A stretch of 64,000 nt of DNA from Massilia violaceinigra (GTDB lineage Bacteria > Pseudomonadota > Gammaproteobacteria > Burkholderiales > Burkholderiaceae_D). Every line of letters starts with the position of its first letter. Positions within the stretch are counted from its first letter, which is position 1. Under the pieces are notes generated by a model. It was not told the DNA's origin and ran no database searches. It worked only from the letters and a program-made list of their open reading frames with translations. The translations under genes were made by a program, and so were the position numbers. Positions 1-8,352 of the stretch are shown here, in pieces. The DNA is taken from assembly GCF_002752675.1 (NCBI RefSeq), contig NZ_CP024608.1:3348001-3412000 (forward strand), read 5' to 3'.

Positions 1-1087
1 TGGCGCTGCCCAGGTTGGCGTTGTTGCGGCCGTAGTCGAAGATCGGCAGCACCATCTGCGGCGCGAACGACCAGCCGTACGAACCGCTCTTGAACAAGCC
101 GCTCAGCTCACTACTGGCGCTGCCGGCGCTGCCGGTGAGCGTGATGCGCGGGAAGAAAGCCGCGCGCGCCGCGCCGATGTTGGCGTTGGCGGCGATGAGC
201 TGCTGTTCGGCGGCGCGGATGTCCGGACGCACCGTCAGCAAGTCCGACGGCAAGCCGGCCGGCAGTTCGCTCAGCGACATCGCCGCCAGCGTGGTGCTGG
301 TGTCCGGCCCGGCCGGCAGGGTCTGGCCGACCAGCAAGGTCAGCAGATTGAGGTCTTGCGCGCGCTGGCGCTGTTGCTGCGCCAGTACCACGCGGGCGCT
401 GTCGAGCAGCGACAGTCCCTGCTGCAGGTCGAGCTTGGAGACGACGCCGTTGTCGTACTTGAGCTGGATCAGCTTGAGCGATTCCTCGCGCGCGGCCAGG
501 GTTTTTTGCGTCAGGCCCAGCAATTCTTCATCGGCCAGCAGGCTCAGATACGCGTTGGCGACCGAGGCGACCAGGCTGATGTGCGTGCTCTTGCGCGCCT
601 CCTCGCTGGCCAGGTACTGGGCCAGGCCGGCGTCGCTCAGGCTGCGCACGCGGCCGAACAGGTCGAGCTCGAACGAGCTCACGCCAAACCCGGCCGTGTA
701 GGTGCTGTTGATGCTGTCGTCCTTCCCCGGCACGCGGCTGCCGCTGACGCTGGCGTTGAGCGACGGCAGGCGGTCGGCGCGGCGGATCTGGTATTGCGCG
801 CGCGCCTGTTCGATGTTCAAGATCGCCACGCGCAGGTCGCGGTTGTTGGTCAGCGCCAGTTCGATCAGTTGCTTCAAGCGGGCATCGGCGAAGAAGCGCT
901 GCCAGGCGATGCTTGATGCCGCTTCGGTGCTGGCGCTGCTCATCGCCAGCGCCGGGAAGGCGGGTGCGACCGGCGCGGCCGGACGCTCGTACTTGGGCGC
1001 CATCGACGCGCAGCCGGCCAGTGCCAGGGGAAGGGCCAGCGCCAGGGGAGTGAATCGTGTCATCAAGGTGCTCAGTTTATGCGTCAT
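1..1087 (-). CDS. RND efflux outer-membrane factor lipoprotein (OprM/NodT family), 3' end cut by window
   Basis: Third gene of the tripartite efflux operon; it would form the outer-membrane and periplasmic tunnel. About 362 of the usual 460-480 residues are inside the window. The ATG at 1087 overlaps the pump gene's stop by 11 bases, so translation is probably coupled. The N-terminus is a lipoprotein signal with lipobox LAGC, followed by ASMAPKYERP, the usual mature start of this family. The last visible residues read GRNNANLGSA, matching the conserved motif of OprM/CusC-type factors. Family assignment is firm; substrates cannot be read from the sequence. Confidence 0.93.
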   Translation of the reverse strand, partial: MTHKLSTLMTRFTPLALALPLALAGCASMAPKYERPAAPVAPAFPALAMSSASTEAASSIAWQRFFADARLKQLIELALTNNRDLRVAILNIEQARAQYQIRRADRLPSLNASVSGSRVPGKDDSINSTYTAGFGVSSFELDLFGRVRSLSDAGLAQYLASEEARKSTHISLVASVANAYLSLLADEELLGLTQKTLAAREESLKLIQLKYDNGVVSKLDLQQGLSLLDSARVVLAQQQRQRAQDLNLLTLLVGQTLPAGPDTSTTLAAMSLSELPAGLPSDLLTVRPDIRAAEQQLIAANANIGAARAAFFPRITLTGSAGSASSELSGLFKSGSYGWSFAPQMVLPIFDYGRNNANLGSA

Positions 1088-4000
1088 GTTTTACCTCTGC
1101 GGTCAAAGCGGCGCCGTCTTCGTGCGCGTATTTCTTGCGCTGGCGCTCGCTGCCCTTGAATAGTTTGCGCACCACCACGAAGAACACGGGAATGAAGAAC
1201 ACGCCCAGTGCGGTCGCGGTGATCATGCCGCCGGCTACGCCGGTACCGATGGCGCGCTGGCTGGCCGAACCGGCGCCAGTGGCGATCACCAGCGGCATCA
1301 CGCCGAGGATAAAGGCGAACGAGGTCATCAAAATCGGGCGGAAGCGCAGATGGCACGCTTCGATCGCCGCTTCCACCAGCGGTTTGCCCTGCGCCTGCAA
1401 GTCCTTGGCGAATTCGATAATCAGGACCGCGTTCTTCGCGCCCAGGCCGATGATGGTGATCAGGCCGACCTTGAAGTAGACGTCATTCGGAAAGCCGCGT
1501 CCGCCCGCGGCGATCAGCGCGCCCAGCACGCCGAGCGGCACCACCAGCAGCACGGCGACCGGAATCGACCAGCTTTCGTACAGCGCGGCCAGGGCCAGGA
1601 AGACCGCCAGCAGGGCGAAGCCGAGCAGCACGAACACGGTCGAGCCGGACAGTTTTTCTTCGCGCGACTGGCCGGTCCATTCGAAGCCGAAGCCCGGCGG
1701 CAGTTCGGACGCGATGCGTTCCATTTCGGCCAGCGCGTCACCGGTGCTGCGGCCGGGGGCGGCGTCGCCGGCGATGCGCATGGTCGGGTAGCCGTTGTAG
1801 CGCACGGTCTGCATCGGACCGGTGATCCAGCGCGTCGTGGCGAACGAGGACAGCGGCACTTGCTGGCCCTTGTTGTTGACCGCGTTCAGTTTCAACAGGT
1901 CTTCCGGCTGCATGCGGTCCTTGGCGTCGGCCTGAACCACCACGCGCTGCAGGCGCCCGGCGTTCGGGAAGTCGTTCACGTAGGACGAGCCGAGCGAGGT
2001 CGAAATGGCGGTGTTGATGGCGTCGAAGGTCACGCCCTGGGCGCTGGCCTTGTCGCGGTCGATGTCGAGCTGCACCTGCGGCGCATCTTCCAGGCCTTCC
2101 GGACGCACGCCGGCCAGGACCGGGCTCTTGCTGGCCGCGCCGAGCACCTGGCCGCGCGCCGCCAGCAGGGCTTCGCGTCCGAGTCCGGCACGGTCCTGCA
2201 GGCGGAACGAAAAGCCGGTGCTGCTGCCCAGTTCGGGAATCGGCGGCGGGCTGATGGCGAAGATGAAGGCGTCGCGCACACGGCTCATGCGGCCCGAAAT
2301 GCGTCCGGCCACGTCGCTGGCGCTGTGGCCGGCGCCGCCGCGCTCTTTCCAGTTCTTGAGCGTGATGAAACCGAGCGCCATGTTCTGGCCCGAGCCCGAA
2401 AAGCTGAAGCCCTGCACGCCGACCATGCTGGCCACTTCCGGCTGCTTGAGGATGAAGTCTTCGGCCTCGCGCAGCGCCTTGCCGGTGCGTTCCAAGGTGG
2501 CGCCAGGCGGCAGCTGGAAGTTGGCGATGATGTAGCCCTGGTCTTCGTTGGGCAGGAAGGAGTTCGGCAGGCGCACGAACATCAGCGCGACCACGGCCAC
2601 CAGCGCGACGAACACCATCATCGAGCGGCCGGTGTGGCGCAAGGTGGTGGCGACCCAGCCTTCGTACTTCTTGGCGGTGCGCGTGAAGCCGCGGTTGAAC
2701 CAGCCGAAGAAGCCTTTCTTGGCGTGGTTGTGGCCCGCTTCGACCGGTTTCAGGAAGTGGGCGCACATGGCCGGCGTGAGCGAGAGCGCCATGAAAGCCG
2801 AGAACAGGATCGACGAGACCATCACCGCCGAGACCTGGCGGTAAATGTTACCGACCGCGCCGCCAAAGAAGGCCAGCGGCACGAACACCGACACCAGCAC
2901 CACGGTCACGCCGATGATGGCGCCCGAAATCTGGCTCATCGCCTTGCGCGTCGCTTCCAGCGGCGGCAAGCCTTCTTCGCTCATGATGCGTTCGACGTTT
3001 TCGACCACCACGATGGCGTCATCGACCACGATACCGATCACCAGCACCATGCCGAACATGGTGAGCACGTTGATCGAGAAGCCCATCGCCAGCAGGGTCG
3101 CGAGCGACCCGAGCAATGCCACCGGCACCACGATGGTGGGAATGATGGTGTAGCGGAAATTCTGCAGGAACAGGTACATCACCAGGAACACCAGGATCAC
3201 CGCTTCGACCAGGGTTTCCAGCACTTGCTTGATGGAGATCTCGACGAACGCCGAGCTGTCGAACGGCACCGCGTATTTCATCCCGGCCGGGAAGTATTTG
3301 GACAGTTCGTTCATGCGCGCGCGCACCAGCTTGGCCGTTTCCAGGGCATTGCCGCTCGGGGAGAGCTGGATGCCGATGCCGGTCGATGGCTTGCCGTTCA
3401 GGCGCGCCGAGGTGGAATAGCTCTGGCCGCCGATTTCGATGCGGGCCACGTCTTTCAGGCGCACGGTCGAGCCGTCCGGATTGGCGCGCAGCACGATATT
3501 GCCGAACTGCTCGACGCTGGCCAGCTGGCCGGTCACGACCACGGTGGCGGTAATGGCTTGTCCGCCGATGTTCGGCAAGTCGCCGATGGTGCCCGAGGCC
3601 ACTTGCGCGTTCTGGGTGCGGATGGCGCTGTTCACATCGGCCGGCGACAGGTTGAAGCCGACCAGCTTGGCCGGATCGATCCAGATGCGCATGGCTTTTT
3701 CGGTACCGAACAGCTGGGCCTGGCCCACGCCGCGGATGCGCTGGATTTCCGGCAGCACGGTGCGCGAAGCGTAGTCGCCGAGGGCGATCGGGTCCCATTT
3801 CGGGTCGTCCGACGAGAGGATGGTAAACAGCAGGAAGTTCGAGCGTGCCTTGTCCACGCGCACGCCTTGCTGCACCACCGCCTGCGGCAGGCGCGGGGTG
3901 GCGCGGCCGAGGCGGTTCTGCACGTCGACCTGGGCCAGGTCGGCGTTGGTGCCGGTCTCGAAGCTGAGCGTGATGGTGCCGGTGCCGTTGGCCTGGCTGT

Positions 4001-4241
4001 TCGATTCCATGTAGATCAGGCCGGGCGAACCGTTCATTTCGCGTTCGATCACGCTGATGACGCTGTCCTCCAGGGTCTGGGCCGACGCGCCCGGGTAGGC
4101 GGTGGTGACCACGATGGCCGGCGGCGCCACGGTCGGGTACTGGGCGATCGGCAGCTGGGTGATCGCCACCCCGCCGACAACCATGATGAATAATGCGATC
4201 ACCCACGCAAAAATGGGGCGGTCAATAAAGAAACGGGCCAT
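1077..4241 (-). CDS. RND multidrug efflux pump, inner-membrane transporter (AcrB/MexB, HAE1 family)
   Basis: Proton-driven inner-membrane pump of 1054 residues, the normal AcrB/MexB size. It begins MARFFIDRPIFAWVIALFIM, the typical first transmembrane helix. The paired Asp of helix 4 (GIVVDDAIVVVENVER) and the Lys of helix 10 (GLGAKNAVLIIEFA) needed for proton relay are present. Two large periplasmic loops follow the first and seventh helices. The C-terminus is cytoplasmic and charged. It lies 21 bp after the adaptor gene and overlaps the outer-membrane factor gene, so the three form one operon, probably repressed by the divergent TetR-type protein. Confidence 0.97.
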   Translation of the reverse strand: MARFFIDRPIFAWVIALFIMVVGGVAITQLPIAQYPTVAPPAIVVTTAYPGASAQTLEDSVISVIEREMNGSPGLIYMESNSQANGTGTITLSFETGTNADLAQVDVQNRLGRATPRLPQAVVQQGVRVDKARSNFLLFTILSSDDPKWDPIALGDYASRTVLPEIQRIRGVGQAQLFGTEKAMRIWIDPAKLVGFNLSPADVNSAIRTQNAQVASGTIGDLPNIGGQAITATVVVTGQLASVEQFGNIVLRANPDGSTVRLKDVARIEIGGQSYSTSARLNGKPSTGIGIQLSPSGNALETAKLVRARMNELSKYFPAGMKYAVPFDSSAFVEISIKQVLETLVEAVILVFLVMYLFLQNFRYTIIPTIVVPVALLGSLATLLAMGFSINVLTMFGMVLVIGIVVDDAIVVVENVERIMSEEGLPPLEATRKAMSQISGAIIGVTVVLVSVFVPLAFFGGAVGNIYRQVSAVMVSSILFSAFMALSLTPAMCAHFLKPVEAGHNHAKKGFFGWFNRGFTRTAKKYEGWVATTLRHTGRSMMVFVALVAVVALMFVRLPNSFLPNEDQGYIIANFQLPPGATLERTGKALREAEDFILKQPEVASMVGVQGFSFSGSGQNMALGFITLKNWKERGGAGHSASDVAGRISGRMSRVRDAFIFAISPPPIPELGSSTGFSFRLQDRAGLGREALLAARGQVLGAASKSPVLAGVRPEGLEDAPQVQLDIDRDKASAQGVTFDAINTAISTSLGSSYVNDFPNAGRLQRVVVQADAKDRMQPEDLLKLNAVNNKGQQVPLSSFATTRWITGPMQTVRYNGYPTMRIAGDAAPGRSTGDALAEMERIASELPPGFGFEWTGQSREEKLSGSTVFVLLGFALLAVFLALAALYESWSIPVAVLLVVPLGVLGALIAAGGRGFPNDVYFKVGLITIIGLGAKNAVLIIEFAKDLQAQGKPLVEAAIEACHLRFRPILMTSFAFILGVMPLVIATGAGSASQRAIGTGVAGGMITATALGVFFIPVFFVVVRKLFKGSERQRKKYAHEDGAALTAEVKHDA

Positions 4242-4262
4242 GAAGTAATCCTGAGTAGATGT

Positions 4263-5516
4263 TTAACGTCCGGCGGCCGGTGTGGCGGCGGCACTGGCGG
4301 CGGCACTGGCGGCGGGAGCGGCACCCGCGGCAGGCGCTGCACCGGGAGCCGGCGTGGCAGTCGGCGTCCATGGCACCGGCTTGACCGTCATGCCGGGCGC
4401 CTGCATCTTCTGGAAGCCGTCGACGACGACCTGCTCGCCCGGCTTGATGCCTTCGAGGACAATCCACTTGCCGTTCTGCTGGGACGCCACCTTGACCGGA
4501 CGCGGGCCCGGCTTGCCGTCCGGACCGACGATGATGACCGTGTCGCCCTGGCTGCCGCGCGTGACGGCTTGCTGGGGAATGAGCATGCCGGCCGGCAGTT
4601 CAGCCTGCGACAGGCGCACGCGCACGTACTGGCCCGGCAGCAGCATGCCATCCTGGTTCGGCACTTCGGCGCGCAGGGTGACCTGGCCCGAGGTCGGATC
4701 GACGCTCACGTCGGAAAACAGCAGCTTGCCCTTGCCCGGCAGTTCGGAGCCGTCTTCCAGCAAGATCGACACCGGCAGCGATTCGGCGTTGCGCACCTTC
4801 AGGTTGGCCGACTTGCGCAGGCGCTGCAGGTCGGAAGCGGACTGGGTGAAGTTGACGTAGACATTGTTGGTTTGCTGGATCAGGGCCAGCTGGGTCGCTT
4901 CGGTTGCGCTCACCAGCGCGCCTTCGGTGACCAGGGCACGGCCGATACGGCCGGCGATCGGCGCCGTCACCCGGGTGTAGCCATTGTTGATCTGGGCGAT
5001 CTGCACGGCGGCCCTGGCCGCTGCCACGTCGGCCTCGGCCTGCTTCTGGGCGGCGACGACGTTGATGTATTCCTGCTTGCTGACCGCGTTCGCTTCCACC
5101 AGCGGCTTGTAGCGTTCGGCCTGGGCGGCGGCCTGGGTCAGGTTGGCCTGGGCCTTGCCGAGCGTGGCCCGGGCGCTCAGGAGCGAGGCGGCGTACGAGG
5201 CCGGATCGATCTGGAACAGTTCCTGGCCGGCTTTGACTTCGCTACCCTCTGTAAATAGGCGCTTGAGCACCACACCGTTCACGCGCGCCCGGACTTGCGC
5301 CACGCGGATCGGTTCGACCCGGCCCGGCAGTTCGGTTTGCAGGGCGACCGGTTCAAACTTGGCGGTAATCACCCCCACTTCCGGCGGCGGGCGCTGGGCA
5401 CCGGCTGCGGGCGCAGCGTCTTTCTTGTCGCCGCATGCCGATAACAAAGCCAGCGCAGCGAACGTGCAGGCGGCGATCCGGGTCAGGGACGGGGAAGGGA
5501 GGAGGGTGTGGCGCAT
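4263..5516 (-). CDS. RND efflux periplasmic adaptor lipoprotein (AcrA/MexA family)
   Basis: Membrane-fusion protein linking pump to outer-membrane factor, 417 residues. It has a lipoprotein signal with lipobox LSAC, so it is anchored by a lipidated Cys. The split lipoyl/barrel-sandwich half (GRVEPIRVAQVRARVNGVV) is followed by an alpha-helical hairpin at about residues 100-170 (ATLGKAQANLTQAAAQAERY), the second lipoyl half and beta-barrel domains. The last 40 residues are an Ala/Pro/Thr-rich low-complexity tail, longer than in E. coli AcrA. First gene of the operon; its promoter lies in the 150-bp divergent region shared with the TetR gene. Confidence 0.96.
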   Translation of the reverse strand: MRHTLLPSPSLTRIAACTFAALALLSACGDKKDAAPAAGAQRPPPEVGVITAKFEPVALQTELPGRVEPIRVAQVRARVNGVVLKRLFTEGSEVKAGQELFQIDPASYAASLLSARATLGKAQANLTQAAAQAERYKPLVEANAVSKQEYINVVAAQKQAEADVAAARAAVQIAQINNGYTRVTAPIAGRIGRALVTEGALVSATEATQLALIQQTNNVYVNFTQSASDLQRLRKSANLKVRNAESLPVSILLEDGSELPGKGKLLFSDVSVDPTSGQVTLRAEVPNQDGMLLPGQYVRVRLSQAELPAGMLIPQQAVTRGSQGDTVIIVGPDGKPGPRPVKVASQQNGKWIVLEGIKPGEQVVVDGFQKMQAPGMTVKPVPWTPTATPAPGAAPAAGAAPAASAAASAAATPAAGR

Positions 5517-5609
5517 TACGTGTGCATCCTTTAAATAGGCAATCAGTTGTGTTTACATCGGGACTTGGGATGTCTTTACAACTTTCATCGCGGGCTTCCT
5601 GATTTTGGA

Positions 5610-5631
5610 ATATACTAACATGACTGTATGT
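5610..5631. promoter_or_regulatory. putative AcrR/TetR operator in the divergent efflux promoter region
   Basis: Inverted repeat ATATAC-N10-GTATGT between the adaptor and regulator genes. As I recall the E. coli AcrR operator, it has the same half-sites (ACATAC, GTATGT) and the same 10-bp spacer, so only one half-site base differs here. The site lies where it could block both divergent promoters. Sequence similarity only. Confidence 0.6.
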
Positions 5632-5666
5632 TTAACGTTTGACGCCCCCTGAAAGGGAGGAGTTGC

Positions 5667-6278
5667 ATGGTCCGCAGGACAAAGGAAGACGCGCTGGCAA
5701 CGCGCGACAGCATCATGGACGCGGCCGAGCAGTTGTTCATCGAGCAGGGTGTATCGGGAACGAGCTTGCAGCATATCGCCAGCGCGGCTGGCGTGACACG
5801 CGGCGCGATTTACTGGCATTTCGAAGACAAGGGGGCGCTGTTCAACGCCATGATGGAGCGCGCCACCATGCCGCTCGAATCGGCGATGCAGACGCTCGAG
5901 TGCGCGGTCGGGAGCGACCCGCTGGGGCATTTGCGCAGCTATGCGCTGAGCGTGTTCGACCTGACCATCAATGATCCGAAAGCGCGCCGGGTGTTCGAGA
6001 TCGCCACGCTCAAGCTGGAGTATGTGGGCGAACTGTCGGCCATCCGCGAGCGCCGGATGCAGCATCGCGAGCAGTTTTTGGCGAGTGCCGAACGGATCGT
6101 GAAGGAGGGGGTCGCGCATGGCCGGTTAAAAGACACGGTCAAGCCGCAAGCGGCGGCGCTGGGATTGTTCATCCTGATCGAGGGACTGGTGCGCGGCTGG
6201 CTGATCATGCCCGACTTTAACCTGGAGCAGCTGGGCGCGGAAATCGTCGATACGCATCTTGATTCTCTCCGCGCCTGA
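5667..6278 (+). CDS. TetR/AcrR family transcriptional repressor of the efflux operon
   Basis: 203-residue ligand-responsive repressor. The N-terminal TetR helix-turn-helix is clear (residues about 10-57, with SLQHIASAAGVTRGAIYWHF), followed by the C-terminal helical domain typical of AcrR/TtgR proteins. A Shine-Dalgarno GGGAGGAG precedes the ATG. Divergent orientation to the pump operon and the AcrR-like inverted repeat just upstream argue for local repression of both. The inducer cannot be inferred. Confidence 0.93.
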   Translation: MVRRTKEDALATRDSIMDAAEQLFIEQGVSGTSLQHIASAAGVTRGAIYWHFEDKGALFNAMMERATMPLESAMQTLECAVGSDPLGHLRSYALSVFDLTINDPKARRVFEIATLKLEYVGELSAIRERRMQHREQFLASAERIVKEGVAHGRLKDTVKPQAAALGLFILIEGLVRGWLIMPDFNLEQLGAEIVDTHLDSLRA

Positions 6279-6312
6279 TTGGGAACCCTCATTACTGCCA
6301 GGACTTAAACTC

Positions 6313-6413
6313 CGTCGTTCCCGCGCCAAGGCGGCACTCGGCGGGAACCCAAGTCCGTAGATCAGCAAATGGCTGCAGCGCAAACTTGGGTTCCCGCCTG
6401 CGCGGGAACGACG
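6313..6413. repeat. inverted pair of dispersed GTCGTTCCCGC-type repeats
   Basis: Two oppositely oriented copies of the repeat that recurs through this window: CGTCGTTCCCGCGCCAAGG.. at 6313-6352 and CTTGGGTTCCCGCCTGCGCG.. at 6385-6413. Each copy is itself a hairpin and the pair can form a larger one. It lies between the convergent TetR and tal genes and may help end transcription from both sides. Confidence 0.75.
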
Positions 6414-6419
6414 CAGGGT

Positions 6420-7352
6420 TTATCGCATCCCGGTAATAATCTGTTTCAGCTTGCCCGAATCGGCGCAGAACGCACGAATCCCTTCCGCCAGCTTCTCGGT
6501 CGCCATCGCATCTTCATTCATCATGAAGCGGAAGGTTTTCTCGTCGATTGCGACCTTCTCGATCGACACCGCCGACGCCGTCGGGGTCAGCTTGCGCTCG
6601 ACCGGCTCATTGCTGTCGGCCAGCTTCTGCAGCAGTTCCGGGCTGATGGTCAGCAGGTCGCAGCCGGCCAGTTCCAGGATCTGCGACGTGTTGCGAAAGC
6701 TCGCGCCCATCACTTCGGTGGTGTAGCCGAACTTGCGGTAGTAGTTGTAAATCCGCTTGACCGACTGCACGCCCGGATCTTCCGCGCCGGTGTATTCGAG
6801 GTCGTTGGCCTTCTTGAACCAGTCGTAGATGCGGCCGACGAACGGTGAAATGAGCTGCGCGCCCGCTTCGGCGCAGGCAATGGCCTGGGCCAGCGAAAAC
6901 AGCAGCGTCATATTGCAGCGGATGCCTTCCTCCTGCAAAATCTCGGCGGCGCGGATGCCTTCCCAGGTCGAGGCGATCTTGATCAGCACGCGCTCGCGGC
7001 CGGCGCCGGCTTCTTCGTACAGGGCGATCAGCTCGCGGCCCTTGGCGACGGTCGCTTCGGTATCGAACGACAGGCGCGCATCGATCTCGGTGGAGACGCG
7101 GCCCGGAATGATCTTGAGGATTTCCATGCCGAACTCGACCAGCACGCGGTCGATCACGTCGCCGGTGGACAGGTCCGGAAAGTCGCGCACGGCTTTTTCG
7201 AGCAGGGGTTTGTATTCGGGCTTTTGCACCGCCTTGAGGATCAGCGACGGATTGGTGGTCGCGTCGCGCGGCGTGTACTGTTTGATCGACTGAAAATCGC
7301 CGGTGTCGGCAACGACCTTGGTGAATTGCTTGAGTTGTTCGAGTTGGTTCAT
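6420..7352 (-). CDS. tal: transaldolase
   Basis: Non-oxidative pentose-phosphate enzyme moving a dihydroxyacetone unit between sugar phosphates. At 310 residues it fits the class 1 TalA/TalB size (about 317). The Schiff-base Lys lies in [12 protein letters not shown], and the N-terminal catalytic Asp lies in VADTGDF. Asn/Thr residues of the phosphate pocket (TTNPSL) are present. It follows hexR and zwf on the same strand; the 57-bp gap to hexR holds a TGTACA dyad, so it may be transcribed with them or from its own promoter. Confidence 0.97.
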   Translation of the reverse strand: MNQLEQLKQFTKVVADTGDFQSIKQYTPRDATTNPSLILKAVQKPEYKPLLEKAVRDFPDLSTGDVIDRVLVEFGMEILKIIPGRVSTEIDARLSFDTEATVAKGRELIALYEEAGAGRERVLIKIASTWEGIRAAEILQEEGIRCNMTLLFSLAQAIACAEAGAQLISPFVGRIYDWFKKANDLEYTGAEDPGVQSVKRIYNYYRKFGYTTEVMGASFRNTSQILELAGCDLLTISPELLQKLADSNEPVERKLTPTASAVSIEKVAIDEKTFRFMMNEDAMATEKLAEGIRAFCADSGKLKQIITGMR

Positions 7353-7386
7353 GGTTGCGCTAACGGGTAAGGAGATCGAACCTTAT

Positions 7387-7402
7387 TGTACAACCATGTA
7401 CA
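7387..7402. promoter_or_regulatory. TGTACA-N4-TGTACA dyad upstream of tal
   Basis: Two identical self-palindromic hexamers separated by ACCA in the short hexR-tal gap. It could be an operator or part of a tal promoter. No known regulator is assigned. Confidence 0.25.
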
Positions 7403-7409
7403 GACTTGT

Positions 7410-8264
7410 CTATCCGATAAAGGAATCGAACTGCATGTCGAATTCCTGCAACGCTTTCTGCGCGTTCTGCATCTTCTTGCGGAACTCCGGCCCGCGCTGC
7501 AAGGCCAGCCCCACCGCCAGCACGTCGATCACCACCAGATAGGCCAGGCGCGCCGAAATCGGCGTGTACGGATCGATATTGAAAACCAGATCGATCGGAA
7601 TGAGCACCGTGGCCATGTCGGCCAGCGGCGTGCCCGATGGCGCCAGCACGATCACATCGGCCCCGCCGCGGCGCGCCAGCTTGGCCGAACGCACCAGCGC
7701 CGAGTTGTTGCCGCGCTGGGAAATGGCCACCACGGCGTCGCCCGCGTGCAGGAGCGAGGCGGCGATGCTGTGGATGGCCGGATCGGCGTAGGCCACCGTC
7801 GGCACGCCGGAGCGGAAGAATTTGTGCTGGGCGTCGGTAGCGACGATGCCCGACGTGCCCTGGCCGTAGAACTCGATCTTCTTCGCGCGCGATAAAATAT
7901 CGAGCGCGCGCTGGATCGCTTCGGGATTGAGGTTGTTGCGCAGGTCGAGCAGGGTGTTGATCGAGCGGCTGCAGATCTTGTTGACCAGGTCCGCCGCCAG
8001 GTCGTCCTGGGTCGGCTGCTCGTTGGCGCCGGGCAGGGCCAGCGCCAGGCCCTGGGCGAGTTTGAGCTTGAACTCATGCCAGCCGTCGTAGCCCAGGGTG
8101 CGGCAAAAGCGCACCACGGTCGGTTCGGACACCTGGGCGCTCTTGGCCAGCGCCGTGATGTTCTGGCTGACCGTGGCCGACGGCTGTTCAAGCACCGCCA
8201 GCGCGACTTTTTTCTCCGATTTGGAGAGCGAGTCGAGCTGGGTGCGGATGGAGTCTAGTAGCAC
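7410..8264 (-). CDS. hexR: HexR, RpiR-family regulator of glucose catabolism
   Basis: N-terminal RpiR helix-turn-helix (NITALAKSAQVSEPTVVRFCRTLGYDGWHEFK) followed by a SIS sugar-phosphate binding domain (IEFYGQGTSGIVATDAQHKF; ISQRGNNS). In characterised relatives, 2-keto-3-deoxy-6-phosphogluconate relieves DNA binding. I place the start at GTG 8264, beginning V/M-LLDSIRTQLDSLSKSEKKV, which gives 284 residues, the usual HexR length. The longer open frame (ATG 8393) would overlap zwf by 41 bp and add 43 residues unlike the family. HexR-like operators sit before zwf, pgi and edd in this window. Confidence 0.92.
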   Translation of the reverse strand: MLLDSIRTQLDSLSKSEKKVALAVLEQPSATVSQNITALAKSAQVSEPTVVRFCRTLGYDGWHEFKLKLAQGLALALPGANEQPTQDDLAADLVNKICSRSINTLLDLRNNLNPEAIQRALDILSRAKKIEFYGQGTSGIVATDAQHKFFRSGVPTVAYADPAIHSIAASLLHAGDAVVAISQRGNNSALVRSAKLARRGGADVIVLAPSGTPLADMATVLIPIDLVFNIDPYTPISARLAYLVVIDVLAVGLALQRGPEFRKKMQNAQKALQEFDMQFDSFIG

Positions 8265-8301
8265 GGGTTCAGTCTTCAGGAAGGAGTGAAGCAGGGGTTT
8301 T

Positions 8302-8344
8302 GCGGTGCACTGCACCGCGCCTGCGGAACGGTAGGCCGTTCCGC
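8302..8344. terminator. two adjacent perfect hairpins between zwf and hexR
   Basis: 8302-8318 is a perfect palindrome with 8-bp arms around one base (GCGGTGCA..TGCACCGC). 8323-8344 is a 9-bp stem with a 4-base loop (GCGGAACGG..CCGTTCCGC). On the minus strand they follow the zwf stop, so they may attenuate read-through, act as an RNA-processing site, or (the first) bind a regulator. There is no clear T-run, so a plain intrinsic terminator is unproven. Confidence 0.4.
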
Positions 8345-8352
8345 TCTCATTC

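Noticed and set aside
1350..4193. 947-residue open frame on the plus strand opposite the RND pump gene
   Set aside because: Antisense shadow of a well-conserved gene; the product is His/Arg/Gly-rich with no known motif, as expected from high-GC codon bias.
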